Program-made: the position numbers and the translations under genes
Shown: positions 11,624-19,671 of the stretch, piece by piece
Position numbering within the stretch: position 1 is the stretch's first letter
How the letters are laid out: every line of letters starts with the position of its first letter
DNA from: Agromyces albus
GTDB taxonomy: Bacteria > Actinomycetota > Actinomycetes > Actinomycetales > Microbacteriaceae
Length of the DNA stretch: 64,000 nucleotides
Direction of reading: 5' to 3'
Assembly: GCF_004134825.1 (NCBI RefSeq)
Contig: NZ_SDPN01000020.1
Location: 1 to 64,000, forward strand
The notes under the pieces: generated by a model
What the model was told of the DNA's origin: nothing
Database searches by the model: none
Seen by the model: the letters and a program-made list of their open reading frames with translations, nothing else

Positions 11624-13876
11624 ATGCCACATCGCTCAGCTCGCGCGCAGACGCGCTTCCTCGCCCTGGCCGCGGCGGCCGCCACCGCGGCCGTCATCCT
11701 CATCCCCTCTCCCGCGATCGCGGCCGGCAACGGCGAGCCGCAGGGCCCTTCGGCCAAGATCGTCGAGCCGACGCTCGTCGCCCGCGCGACGTTGTCGGCG
11801 GATCACCTCGAGGCGGGGCCGCCGTCCGGTGCGCTGGCCTCGGCCGCGAACGGCCGCACCGGCCCGTTCGCCGGTCAGGTCGTGCCCGGATTCTCCGCGA
11901 TGATCGACAACGGCGATGGCACCTTCTGGGCCCAGCCCGACAACGGCTTCGGCTCGAAGGCGAACTCGGCCGACTTCCTGCTGCGCAACTACCTCGTGCG
12001 CCCCGACTGGGAGACGGCCGACGGCGGCGCGGGTGACATCACGATCGAGCGCTTCATCTCCTACAACGACGCGAACCACGTGCTCGACTTCCCGATCGTG
12101 AACGAGTCGACCCCCGAGCGTCTGCTCACGGGAGCGGACTTCGACATCGAGTCGATCGTGCAGGCGAAGGACGGCTCGTTCTGGGTCGGCGAGGAGTTCG
12201 GCCCGTTCCTCCTGCACTTCGGCGCCGACGGCACGCTCCTCGAGAAGCCGGTCCCGCTGCCGGGCGGCGCAAAGTCGCCCCAGAACCCCTATCTCGCGGC
12301 CGGCGAGACGCCCCGGGTGCGCGCGAGCCGCGGGTTCGAGGCACTCGCGGGATCGACCAGCGGTCGACACCTCTACCCGGTGCTGGAGGGCGCATACGCC
12401 GACGACCCCGACCTCCGGCGCCGCGAGATCCTCGAGTTCGACACGACCACCGGCGCCTACACCGGGCGCACGTGGAACTACCAGGCCGACCAGGACGCGA
12501 ACGTCGTCGGTGACGCGTTCACCGTGCGCAATGACGTGCTGCTCCTCGTCGAGCGCGACGACTTCGAGGGCGAGCAGGCGGTCACCAAGCGCGTCTACGA
12601 GATCGACCTCTCGCGCACCGACCACGAGGGCTACGTCGAGAAGTCGCTCGTGCTCGACGCGCTGCGCATCGCCAACCCCGACCTCCTCGGCGCGGGCGAC
12701 GGCTACGGGACGGGCGAGGTGTTCTCGCTGCCCGTGCAGTCGTTCGAGACGGTCGTGCGGCTCCGCGACGGGCGCCTCCTCATCGGCAACGACAACAACT
12801 ACCCGGGCAATGACGCACGCATCACGGGCACGCCGGATGACACCGAGTTCGACCTCATCGACCTCGAGAAGGAACGGGTGCCCTCCTCGGACATCACGGT
12901 CGTGAGCCACCGGGGCGCGAGCGGCTACCGCCCCGAGCACACGCTCGCCGCCTATGAGACGGCGATCACGCAGTGCGCGGACTTCATCGAGCCCGACGTG
13001 GTCGCGACGAAAGACGGCGTCCTCGTCGCCCGCCACGAGAACGAGATCAGCGGCACGACGGATGTCGCGGCCCGCACCGAGTTCGCCGCCCGCAAGGCCA
13101 CGAAGACGATCGACGGCGCCACGGTCACGGGCTGGTTCACCGAGGACTTCACGCTCGCCGAGCTGAAGACCCTCCGCGCGATCGAGCGGCTTCCCCAGAT
13201 TCGTCCGCAGAACACCGCGTTCAACGGCCTCTACCAGGTGCCGACGCTCGACGAGGTCATCGACCTCGCACGGCACTCCGTGAGCTGCCAGGGTGAGCCC
13301 ATCGGCGTGTACCCCGAGACGAAGCACCCGACGTACTTCGACTCGATCGGACTCTCGCTCGAGGAGCCGCTCGTCGCCCAGCTCGCGCGGAACGGCGTCG
13401 ACGACGCCGACGCCCCGGTCATCGTGCAGAGCTTCGAGGTCGCGAACCTCAAGGAGCTCGACGGCCTGACCGAGGTCGCTCTCGCCCAGCTCATCAGCTC
13501 GAGCGGCCGGCCGTACGACTTCACCGCCGCCGGCGATGCGCGTACGTACGCCGACCTCGTGACCCCGGCAGGGCTCGCCGAGATCGCGGGCTACGCCGAC
13601 GGCATCGGCATCGAGAAGAGCGTCGCGATCCCCCGCAAGGCCGACGGCACGCTCGGCACGCCGACCCCGGTCATCGCCGACGCGCACGCGGCCGGGCTCG
13701 ACGTGCACGGCTGGACCTTCCGACGCGAGAACGCCTTCCTTCCGGCCGAGTTCCGCTCGAGCGCCGACCCCGCCGGGATCGGCGACCTCGCCGGCGAGAT
13801 CCGGGTCTTCGTGGAGGCAGGCCTCGACGGACTGTTCAGCGACAATCCCGACGTCGCGGTCGCTGCCATCGACTGA
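11624..13876 (+). CDS. Secreted phytase-like esterase / glycerophosphodiester phosphodiesterase
   Basis: A 750-residue exported two-domain protein. A signal peptide (RFLALAAAAATAAVILIPSP, likely cut after AIAA near residue 35) is followed by an esterase-like phytase propeller domain (about 60-415; DNGDGTFWAQPDNGFGSKAN, DIESIVQAKDGSFWVGEEFG) and a GDPD domain (about 425-750) opening with VVSHRGASGYRPEHTLAAYE and holding the EPDVV and RHENEISGTTDV metal and catalytic motifs. It would release glycerol-3-phosphate and alcohols from phosphodiesters outside the cell. The reading frame is open far upstream, but the ATG at 11624 gives the signal peptide. No Shine-Dalgarno is visible, so it may be leaderless. 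It interrupts the otherwise minus-strand aro/efp block. Confidence 0.88.
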   Translation: MPHRSARAQTRFLALAAAAATAAVILIPSPAIAAGNGEPQGPSAKIVEPTLVARATLSADHLEAGPPSGALASAANGRTGPFAGQVVPGFSAMIDNGDGTFWAQPDNGFGSKANSADFLLRNYLVRPDWETADGGAGDITIERFISYNDANHVLDFPIVNESTPERLLTGADFDIESIVQAKDGSFWVGEEFGPFLLHFGADGTLLEKPVPLPGGAKSPQNPYLAAGETPRVRASRGFEALAGSTSGRHLYPVLEGAYADDPDLRRREILEFDTTTGAYTGRTWNYQADQDANVVGDAFTVRNDVLLLVERDDFEGEQAVTKRVYEIDLSRTDHEGYVEKSLVLDALRIANPDLLGAGDGYGTGEVFSLPVQSFETVVRLRDGRLLIGNDNNYPGNDARITGTPDDTEFDLIDLEKERVPSSDITVVSHRGASGYRPEHTLAAYETAITQCADFIEPDVVATKDGVLVARHENEISGTTDVAARTEFAARKATKTIDGATVTGWFTEDFTLAELKTLRAIERLPQIRPQNTAFNGLYQVPTLDEVIDLARHSVSCQGEPIGVYPETKHPTYFDSIGLSLEEPLVAQLARNGVDDADAPVIVQSFEVANLKELDGLTEVALAQLISSSGRPYDFTAAGDARTYADLVTPAGLAEIAGYADGIGIEKSVAIPRKADGTLGTPTPVIADAHAAGLDVHGWTFRRENAFLPAEFRSSADPAGIGDLAGEIRVFVEAGLDGLFSDNPDVAVAAID

Positions 13877-13888
13877 GCACCGCATCGC

Positions 13889-13930
13889 GGAGCGAGGGTG
13901 GGGATGCCGTGGCATCCCCACCCTCGCTCC
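13889..13930. terminator. Bidirectional terminator, perfect 20-bp inverted repeat
   Basis: Arms 13889-13908 and 13911-13930 are exact inverse complements with a two-base centre. It sits between the convergent phosphodiesterase (stop 13876) and aroB (stop 13934) and should end both transcripts. The arm core is GGATGCC/GGCATCC. Confidence 0.9.
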
Positions 13931-13933
13931 GTG

Positions 13934-15019
13934 TCAGGAGCCGATCTCCTGGTACGCGGCGAAGAGCAGCGACTGGTCGGGAGCGTGCAGCACCGTGGGC
14001 CGCGCGATATCGTCGAGCACGATGAACCGCAGTGCTCCCCCGCGGGCCTTCTTGTCGCGCTGCATGGTGGCGAGCAGCGTGTTCCACCGGCCTGCCGGGT
14101 ACGTCGTCGGCAGGCTCAGCAGCTCGAGCACGCGGCGATGCCGATCGACGACCTCGTCGGAGAGGCGTCCGCTCAGCCGACCGAGCTCGGCGGCGAACAT
14201 CATGCCGACCGCGACCGCCGCGCCGTGGCGCCACTGGTAGCGCTCGGCGTGCTCGATCGCATGCCCGAGCGTGTGGCCGTAGTTCAGGATCTCGCGCAGG
14301 CCCTGCTCGGTGAAGTCCTCGCTCACGACCTCGGCCTTCATGCGGATGGCGAGCTCGACGACGCGACGGAACTCGGGCGTCGCCGGGTCGGTCGCCGCCT
14401 CGGGGTCGGCCTCGATCACGTCGAGGATCTCGGGGTAGCGAATGAACCCAGCCTTCACGATCTCGGCGAATCCGGCCAGGATCTCGTTCTTCGGGAGCGT
14501 GTCGAGCAGGTCGAGGTCGCAGAGCACCGCCGCGGGCGCGTGGAACACGCCCACGAGGTTCTTGCCCTCGTTCGTGTTGATGCCGGTCTTGCCGCCGACC
14601 GAGGCGTCGACCATTCCGAGCACTGTCGTGGGCACCTGGACGACTCGCACGCCCCGCAGCCATGTGGCGGCGACGAAGCCGGCGAGATCGGTGATCGCGC
14701 CGCCGCCGAGACCGATGACGGCGTCGCTGCGCGTGAAGTCGGCCTGGCCGAGCACCTGCCAGCAGAACGCGGCGACCTCGACGCGCTTGGCCGCCTCGGC
14801 GTCGGGCACTTCGGCGAGCAGCACCTCGTATCGGCCCTGCAGTTCTTCGCGCAAGGCCGCGGCGCGAGCGCCGAGGGTGGACGGATGCACCACGAGCACC
14901 TTCTTCGGCGCCGTGCCGAGCACTTCGGGGAGCTCGGCGAGCACCGCTCGCCCGATCACGACGTCGTACCCGTCGTCGCCCCCGACGTGGATCGTCGTTC
15001 GCGTCTCGCTCGCCGTCAT
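13934..15019 (-). CDS. aroB: 3-dehydroquinate synthase
   Basis: NAD- and zinc-dependent cyclisation of DAHP to 3-dehydroquinate, the second shikimate step. The 361-residue protein has the nucleotide-binding GLGGGAITDLAGFVAATWLRG near residue 100, the VGGKTGINTNEGKNLVG block near 150 and the zinc-ligand region LNYGHTLGHAIEH near 255. An upstream ATG in frame gives six more residues, but the ATG at 15019 overlaps the aroK stop in ATGA form and is preferred. It is the last gene of the aroE/aroC-aroK-aroB cluster and is followed by the strong terminator. Confidence 0.96.
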   Translation of the reverse strand: MTASETRTTIHVGGDDGYDVVIGRAVLAELPEVLGTAPKKVLVVHPSTLGARAAALREELQGRYEVLLAEVPDAEAAKRVEVAAFCWQVLGQADFTRSDAVIGLGGGAITDLAGFVAATWLRGVRVVQVPTTVLGMVDASVGGKTGINTNEGKNLVGVFHAPAAVLCDLDLLDTLPKNEILAGFAEIVKAGFIRYPEILDVIEADPEAATDPATPEFRRVVELAIRMKAEVVSEDFTEQGLREILNYGHTLGHAIEHAERYQWRHGAAVAVGMMFAAELGRLSGRLSDEVVDRHRRVLELLSLPTTYPAGRWNTLLATMQRDKKARGGALRFIVLDDIARPTVLHAPDQSLLFAAYQEIGS

Positions 15020-15534
15020 CGTGCTCCTCCGAACCACTCGGTGATCTCCTCGACGATCCGCGCGACCGAGCGACGCGAGGTGTCGATGCGCAGGTCGGCG
15101 AGCGCCTCATACACGGGCCGGCGCGACTCGAGGATCGCCTTCCACGCGCCGATGCCGCCTTCGGCGAGGAGCGGTCTGGTGCTGCCCGAGAGTCGCGGTG
15201 CGACCGCCTCGGCCGAGACCTGCAGCCATACGACCGGCAGGTCTTCGAGGTCGGCCTGCGTCTCGGGGTGCAGCACGGCGCCCCCGCCGAGCGAGATCAC
15301 GGACTCCTCCCGCAGCGCGTCGGCGACGATCTCGCGCTCGATGATGCGGAAGTACTCCTCGCCCTCGCGAGCGAAGATCTCGTCGATCGGGCCGTAGCGC
15401 TCGGTGATCCGGACGTCGGTGTCGATGAAGGGGGCGTCGACGGCCGAGGCGAGCCGTTGGCCCACGCGTGACTTGCCGGCACCCATCGGGCCGATGAGCA
15501 CGATCGGCAGGCCCGTGCGGCGCTCGTCAGGCAC
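15016..15534 (-). CDS. aroK: Shikimate kinase
   Basis: Phosphorylates shikimate at the 3-hydroxyl using ATP. It is 172 residues, the family norm. The Walker A loop is [16 protein letters not shown] near residues 14-29; the shikimate-binding residues lie in [13 protein letters not shown]; a [11 protein letters not shown] segment contains the substrate-binding GGG; and the lid is around [10 protein letters not shown]. It overlaps aroC by 8 nt upstream and aroB by 4 nt downstream, so all three are coupled. Confidence 0.95.
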   Translation of the reverse strand: MPDERRTGLPIVLIGPMGAGKSRVGQRLASAVDAPFIDTDVRITERYGPIDEIFAREGEEYFRIIEREIVADALREESVISLGGGAVLHPETQADLEDLPVVWLQVSAEAVAPRLSGSTRPLLAEGGIGAWKAILESRRPVYEALADLRIDTSRRSVARIVEEITEWFGGAR

Positions 15535-16747
15535 GATCGGCCGCGGCGGTCTCCGAGGCGCCCGCGGTGCGGAGCGTCGCCGGGATCGCCGCGAGGTAGG
15601 CGTCGAGGTTGCGTCGCGTCTCCGCCACGGAGTCGCCGCCGAACTTCTCGAGCATCGCGTTCGCGAGGGTCAGGGCGACCATGGCCTCGGCCACGACCCC
15701 GGCCGCCGGCACTGCGACGACGTCGGAACGCTGGTGGTGCGCCACGGCGGGCTCGCCCGTGGCGACGTCGACTGTGGGCAGTGCGTGCGGAACGGTCGCG
15801 ATGGGCTTCATGCCGGCGCGCACCCGCAGCACGGTGCCGGTGCTCATGCCGCCCTCCGTGCCACCGGCACGGTCGCTGCCGCGCAGGATTCGACCCTCGC
15901 CCTGGTGGAGCTCGTCGTGCGCCACCGAGCCGCGACGCGTCGTGGTGAGGAATCCGTCGCCGACCTCGACGCCCTTGATCGCCTGAATGCCCATGAGTGC
16001 CGCCGCGAGTTGCGCGTCGAGTCGGCGGTCCCAGTGCACGTAGGAGCCGAGTCCGGGCGGGACGCCGTACGCGAGCACCTCGACGACGCCGCCGAGGGTG
16101 TCGCCGTCTTTGTGCGCCGCGTCGACCTCGGCGACCATCGCCGCGGAGGTCTCGGGGTCGAAGCACCGCAGCGGGTCGGCGTCGAGCTGATCGACATCGT
16201 CGGGCAGCGGCAGCGGCCGGCCCTCGGGAACGCGCACGGGGCCGATCGCGAGCGTGTGCGCCACGAGGCGCACGCCGAGCTCGGCGAGGAACGATCGAGC
16301 GACGGCGCCGAGGGCGACGCGGGCGGCAGTCTCGCGTGCGCTGGCTCGCTCGAGCACAGGGCGCGCCTCGTCGAAGCCGTACTTCTGCATGCCGACGAGA
16401 TCGGCGTGCCCGGGTCGGGGCCGGGTCAGCGGGGCGCCGCGGCCGCGGCCGAGCGAGTCGGGATCGACCGGCTCGGGGCTCATCACCTCAGACCATTTGG
16501 GCCATTCGGTATTGCCGATGCGCAGGGCGATCGGGCTGCCGAGGCTGAGCCCGTGGCGCACCCCACCCGAGATGGACAATTCGTCCTGCTCGAACTTCAT
16601 GCGCGCGCCCCGGCCGTAGCCGAGCTTGCGGCGCGCGAGGTCGGCGCGAATATCGTCGAGCGAGACGGGGATACCGGCGGGAAGACCCTCGAGGATCGCG
16701 ACGAGCTCAGGACCGTGCGACTCTCCGGCAGTGAGCCAACGGAGCAT
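15527..16747 (-). CDS. aroC: Chorismate synthase
   Basis: FMN-dependent anti-elimination of phosphate from EPSP to give chorismate. It is 406 residues and begins [20 protein letters not shown], the family signature 1. The [16 protein letters not shown] block, the [15 protein letters not shown] signature (near residue 293) and the C-terminal [20 protein letters not shown] are present, carrying the catalytic histidines and arginines. It is followed by aroK with an 8-nt overlap. aroE ends 24 nt upstream of its start. Confidence 0.97.
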   Translation of the reverse strand: MLRWLTAGESHGPELVAILEGLPAGIPVSLDDIRADLARRKLGYGRGARMKFEQDELSISGGVRHGLSLGSPIALRIGNTEWPKWSEVMSPEPVDPDSLGRGRGAPLTRPRPGHADLVGMQKYGFDEARPVLERASARETAARVALGAVARSFLAELGVRLVAHTLAIGPVRVPEGRPLPLPDDVDQLDADPLRCFDPETSAAMVAEVDAAHKDGDTLGGVVEVLAYGVPPGLGSYVHWDRRLDAQLAAALMGIQAIKGVEVGDGFLTTTRRGSVAHDELHQGEGRILRGSDRAGGTEGGMSTGTVLRVRAGMKPIATVPHALPTVDVATGEPAVAHHQRSDVVAVPAAGVVAEAMVALTLANAMLEKFGGDSVAETRRNLDAYLAAIPATLRTAGASETAAADRA

Positions 16748-16771
16748 GCCCTCTATCCTTCCACAGCCGCG

Positions 16772-17590
16772 CTACAGGGTTTCGCGCATGACGGCGAGCA
16801 CGGCGTCTTCGTCGGGAAGCGGCGCGAGTGGATCGCCGTGAACGAAGATCCGCACCTGGATGAGCGCTTGGTGCAGCAGCATCCCGAGTCCGTGCACGAC
16901 CGTGCCGCCCGCGGCGATCCAGCCGGCGGCGAGCGGCGACGGCCACGGGTCGTATGCGACGTCGAGCAGGGCCGCGGTGTGGACAAGGGTGTCGGATACT
17001 GCGACGCCGAGGTCCGTGCCACCGGGAACGGTGCTCACGACGAGCTCCGCCTCGCGCGCCAGCGCGAGCTCGTCGATGCGTGCCTCGTCGACCACGAGGC
17101 CCAGTCGCGAGCCGAGCCCGATCAGCTCCGCGGCGGCGCCCCGCCGTCGCACGAGCACCCGCACGTGCGCTGCGCCCAGCTCGGCCATCGCGACGAGTGC
17201 GGACGCGGCGGTAGCGCCGCCGCCGATCACGACCCCGTGATGCACGCGGGCGACACCTGCCTCACCGAGCGCGCGCACGATGCCAGCGACGTCGGTGTTG
17301 AATCCGCGCCGCCTGCCGTCCTCGAAGAGCACGGTGTTCGCTGCGCCGGCGAGCACCGCGAGCTCCTCGACGTCGTCGAGCAGCGGAAGCACGTCCTGCT
17401 TGAGCGGCATCGTGAGCGAGAGCCCCCGCCACGAGTCATCCAGTCCCTGGATGAATGCGGCGAGGCCATCGCCGCGCATCTCGATCGCGGAATACTCCCA
17501 ATCGAGGCCGAGCAGCCGGTAGGCGGCGCGGTGGAGTCCCGGGCTCTTCGAGTGGGCGATCGGCGAACCGAGCACCGCGAGTCGGCGCAT
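16772..17590 (-). CDS. aroE: Shikimate dehydrogenase
   Basis: NADPH-dependent reduction of 3-dehydroshikimate to shikimate. I start it at the ATG 17590 (MRRLAVLGSPIAHSKSPGLH, the substrate-binding SKSP motif), four bases after the mltG stop; the longer open frame only adds a low-complexity leader inside mltG. The 272-residue protein keeps the catalytic lysine in LTMPLKQDVLPL, the NTVLFEDGRRRGFNTDVAG block and the Rossmann glycine loop VVIGGGATAASAL. It is the first aro gene of this cluster and probably co-transcribed with mltG. Confidence 0.94.
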   Translation of the reverse strand: MRRLAVLGSPIAHSKSPGLHRAAYRLLGLDWEYSAIEMRGDGLAAFIQGLDDSWRGLSLTMPLKQDVLPLLDDVEELAVLAGAANTVLFEDGRRRGFNTDVAGIVRALGEAGVARVHHGVVIGGGATAASALVAMAELGAAHVRVLVRRRGAAAELIGLGSRLGLVVDEARIDELALAREAELVVSTVPGGTDLGVAVSDTLVHTAALLDVAYDPWPSPLAAGWIAAGGTVVHGLGMLLHQALIQVRIFVHGDPLAPLPDEDAVLAVMRETL

Positions 17591-17594
17591 CGCG

Positions 17595-19193
17595 TCAGTC
17601 CCCGTACTCGGGGTGCTCGTCGAGCCAGGCGCGGAACCGCACGACGGCGGCCTCGTGCTCCTCGATCGTCGACGAGAACACCGTCTCACCGGAGTCGAGG
17701 TCGACCGTCACGAAGTACAGCCACGGTCCGTCGGCCGGATTGATCGCCGCGTCGATCGCGAGATCGCCTGGGTTGCCGATCGGACCGGGCGGCAGACCCG
17801 GATGCACGTAGGTGTTGTAGGGGTTCGCCGGGTCGGAGCGCTGGGCATCGGTCGTCGTGACGACGGAGTCGTCGCCGACGCCGTAGTGCACGGTCGAGTC
17901 GAACTGCAGGAGGCCGCTCTCGAAGAGCTCGGGGTTCAGCCGGTTCTCGATGACCCGCGACACCTTGTAGTAGTCGTCGCGGAGCCCTGCCTCACGCTCG
18001 ATGAGCGAGGCCTTCACGACGGTGCGCCATCGGTCCTGCGGCGCGACCCCTGCAGCGTCGAGCGCCTGGAACGAGCGATCGACGAGCGTCTTCACGAGGT
18101 CGGGGGCCGTCATGCCCGGAGCGACGGTGTACGTGGCGGGGAACAGGAATCCCTCGACGCTCGTCGCCTCGGGAGGCAGGCTGAGCGCCCGCAGGTCGGC
18201 GGCCGCGGCCTGCAGCTCCTCGATCGGGATCTCGGAGACGGCCGCCGCCTCGGCGAGGGCGTTCTTCGCCCACATCCCCTCTTGGATGACGAACGTGTTC
18301 TCGAGCTTCTTCGTCGGGTCGAGGAGCGCGTCGAGCGCTGCCTGGGCGCTCATCTGCTCGGCCAGCTGGTACGCGCCCGGATGGAACTCGGGATCGGGCG
18401 ACTGCTCGAGCAGCAGGTCGTAGAAGGCGTCGTAGGAGGCGGTGACTCCCTCGTCGACGAGGTTCTCGGCGATATCGGCGCCGGTGTCGCCTTCGTGGAT
18501 CATGAAGATCACCTCGCCGGTGCCGGCTCCCGTGTAGTCCTCGGCGGGAGTGAATCGCTCGATGAGCGCGTTGATCGGGCCCTGGAGGAAGAAGAACGCG
18601 CCCACGGCGAGTGCGACGACGACGAGGAGTCCGACCAGGCACCCCCAAGGTCCCTTCCTGCGGGGCTTGTCGTCGTCGTGATACCCCCCGTGCTTGAGGG
18701 CGCGCCGCTCCGAACGGCTCAATCGACGCGAGGTGGGCTCGTCGTCGGGGTCGCCTGACCGCGGCTGTGGCTCCTCGCCCCATGGCAGAAGGATGTCCTC
18801 CTCATGCTCCTGCGGCTGCGAATCGGGGGGATCGAGCTGCCACTGGAACGGGGCCTCGTGCGCCGTCTGTTGTGGTGGGATGCCCTGCTGGCCGGCCTGC
18901 CATTGCGAAGCGGCCTGCTGCTCGGCCGGCCACTGTGGCGTACGTCGGTCATCGGACAGCGCGTGGGACGCCTGCTGTCGCTCGGCGGCCTCTTGGGCCA
19001 TCTGCTGCTCGGGCGGGTGCTGCGCATGTGGCGGCGTCGTCGACGACCGGCCGGCTCCCTGCTGCTGCTCCTGCTCCTGCTGCTCCCGCTGCAGCAGGGC
19101 GGCCCTGCGCTGCTCGGCCTCCCGGGCCTCGCGGCGGGTCATCGGGGGGCGCTCGGATCCGCCGGCCGGCGAGGCAGGAGGAAGGTGGGTCAC
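17595..19193 (-). CDS. mltG: Endolytic murein transglycosylase MltG
   Basis: Cleaves nascent glycan strands in the membrane-proximal cell wall and sets strand length. The 532-residue protein has an unusual cytoplasmic N-terminus of about 180 residues, very rich in glutamine and proline (residues 38-130), then a basic stretch, a single membrane helix (about 184-203, GCLVGLLVVVALAVGAFFFL), a LysM-like region (about 225-300) and the YceG catalytic domain. The catalytic glutamate is in KASLIEREAG (E399). The aroE start follows by four bases, and its own start overlaps the ruvX stop by 4 nt. Confidence 0.93.
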   Translation of the reverse strand: MTHLPPASPAGGSERPPMTRREAREAEQRRAALLQREQQEQEQQQGAGRSSTTPPHAQHPPEQQMAQEAAERQQASHALSDDRRTPQWPAEQQAASQWQAGQQGIPPQQTAHEAPFQWQLDPPDSQPQEHEEDILLPWGEEPQPRSGDPDDEPTSRRLSRSERRALKHGGYHDDDKPRRKGPWGCLVGLLVVVALAVGAFFFLQGPINALIERFTPAEDYTGAGTGEVIFMIHEGDTGADIAENLVDEGVTASYDAFYDLLLEQSPDPEFHPGAYQLAEQMSAQAALDALLDPTKKLENTFVIQEGMWAKNALAEAAAVSEIPIEELQAAAADLRALSLPPEATSVEGFLFPATYTVAPGMTAPDLVKTLVDRSFQALDAAGVAPQDRWRTVVKASLIEREAGLRDDYYKVSRVIENRLNPELFESGLLQFDSTVHYGVGDDSVVTTTDAQRSDPANPYNTYVHPGLPPGPIGNPGDLAIDAAINPADGPWLYFVTVDLDSGETVFSSTIEEHEAAVVRFRAWLDEHPEYGD

Positions 19194-19666
19194 AGGGGGG
19201 ACGACCCTTCGTCTGTCGTGAGCATCCGGCCGGGCTCCACGCCCGACGCCCGCTCCGTGTCGATGGCGTGTTGCAGAATGATAACGGCTGCAACTTGGTC
19301 GATGACTGGACGTTGGGTGCGACTCGACCGCCCCGAGGCCCGAAGCGCCTGCTGGGCGCTCACGGTGGAGAGCCGCTCATCGACGAGTCGCACGGATGCC
19401 CCGGCACGTGCCAGACGCTCGGCGAAGGCGACGGCATCGTCGGTCGATGCGGTCGCCGCACCCGACAACGAGAGCGGATGCCCCACCACGAGTTCGAAAG
19501 CGCCGAACTCCTCCGTGAGCTCGAGCACGCGGCGGATGTCGGCGTCGCCATCGGGCGCGCGCGGAACCGTCTCCACAGGCACGGCGAGGAGCGCCCCGGC
19601 ATCGCAACGCGCGACACCGATGCGCGCTCGCCCCACATCGATGCCGAGCCGCACGCCCAGTCGCAT
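19190..19666 (-). CDS. ruvX: Putative pre-16S rRNA nuclease / Holliday junction resolvase-like YqgF
   Basis: RNase H-fold nuclease that matures the 5' end of 16S rRNA in E. coli and was earlier called a Holliday junction resolvase. Starting at the ATG 19666 (MRLGVRLGIDVGRARIGVA) it has 158 residues, typical for the family. Acidic active-site positions are D10 in GIDVG, the VVGHPLSLSG block, VDERLSTVSA and the C-terminal DQVAAVIILQ. The open frame continues upstream into alaS but without family resemblance. It lies five bases after alaS and overlaps mltG. Confidence 0.93.
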   Translation of the reverse strand: MRLGVRLGIDVGRARIGVARCDAGALLAVPVETVPRAPDGDADIRRVLELTEEFGAFELVVGHPLSLSGAATASTDDAVAFAERLARAGASVRLVDERLSTVSAQQALRASGRSSRTQRPVIDQVAAVIILQHAIDTERASGVEPGRMLTTDEGSSPL

Positions 19667-19671
19667 CGTGT

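Noticed and set aside
11636-13921. 761-codon minus-strand frame opposite the phosphodiesterase
   Set aside because: No domain is visible; the plus-strand frame has a signal peptide and two recognisable catalytic domains.
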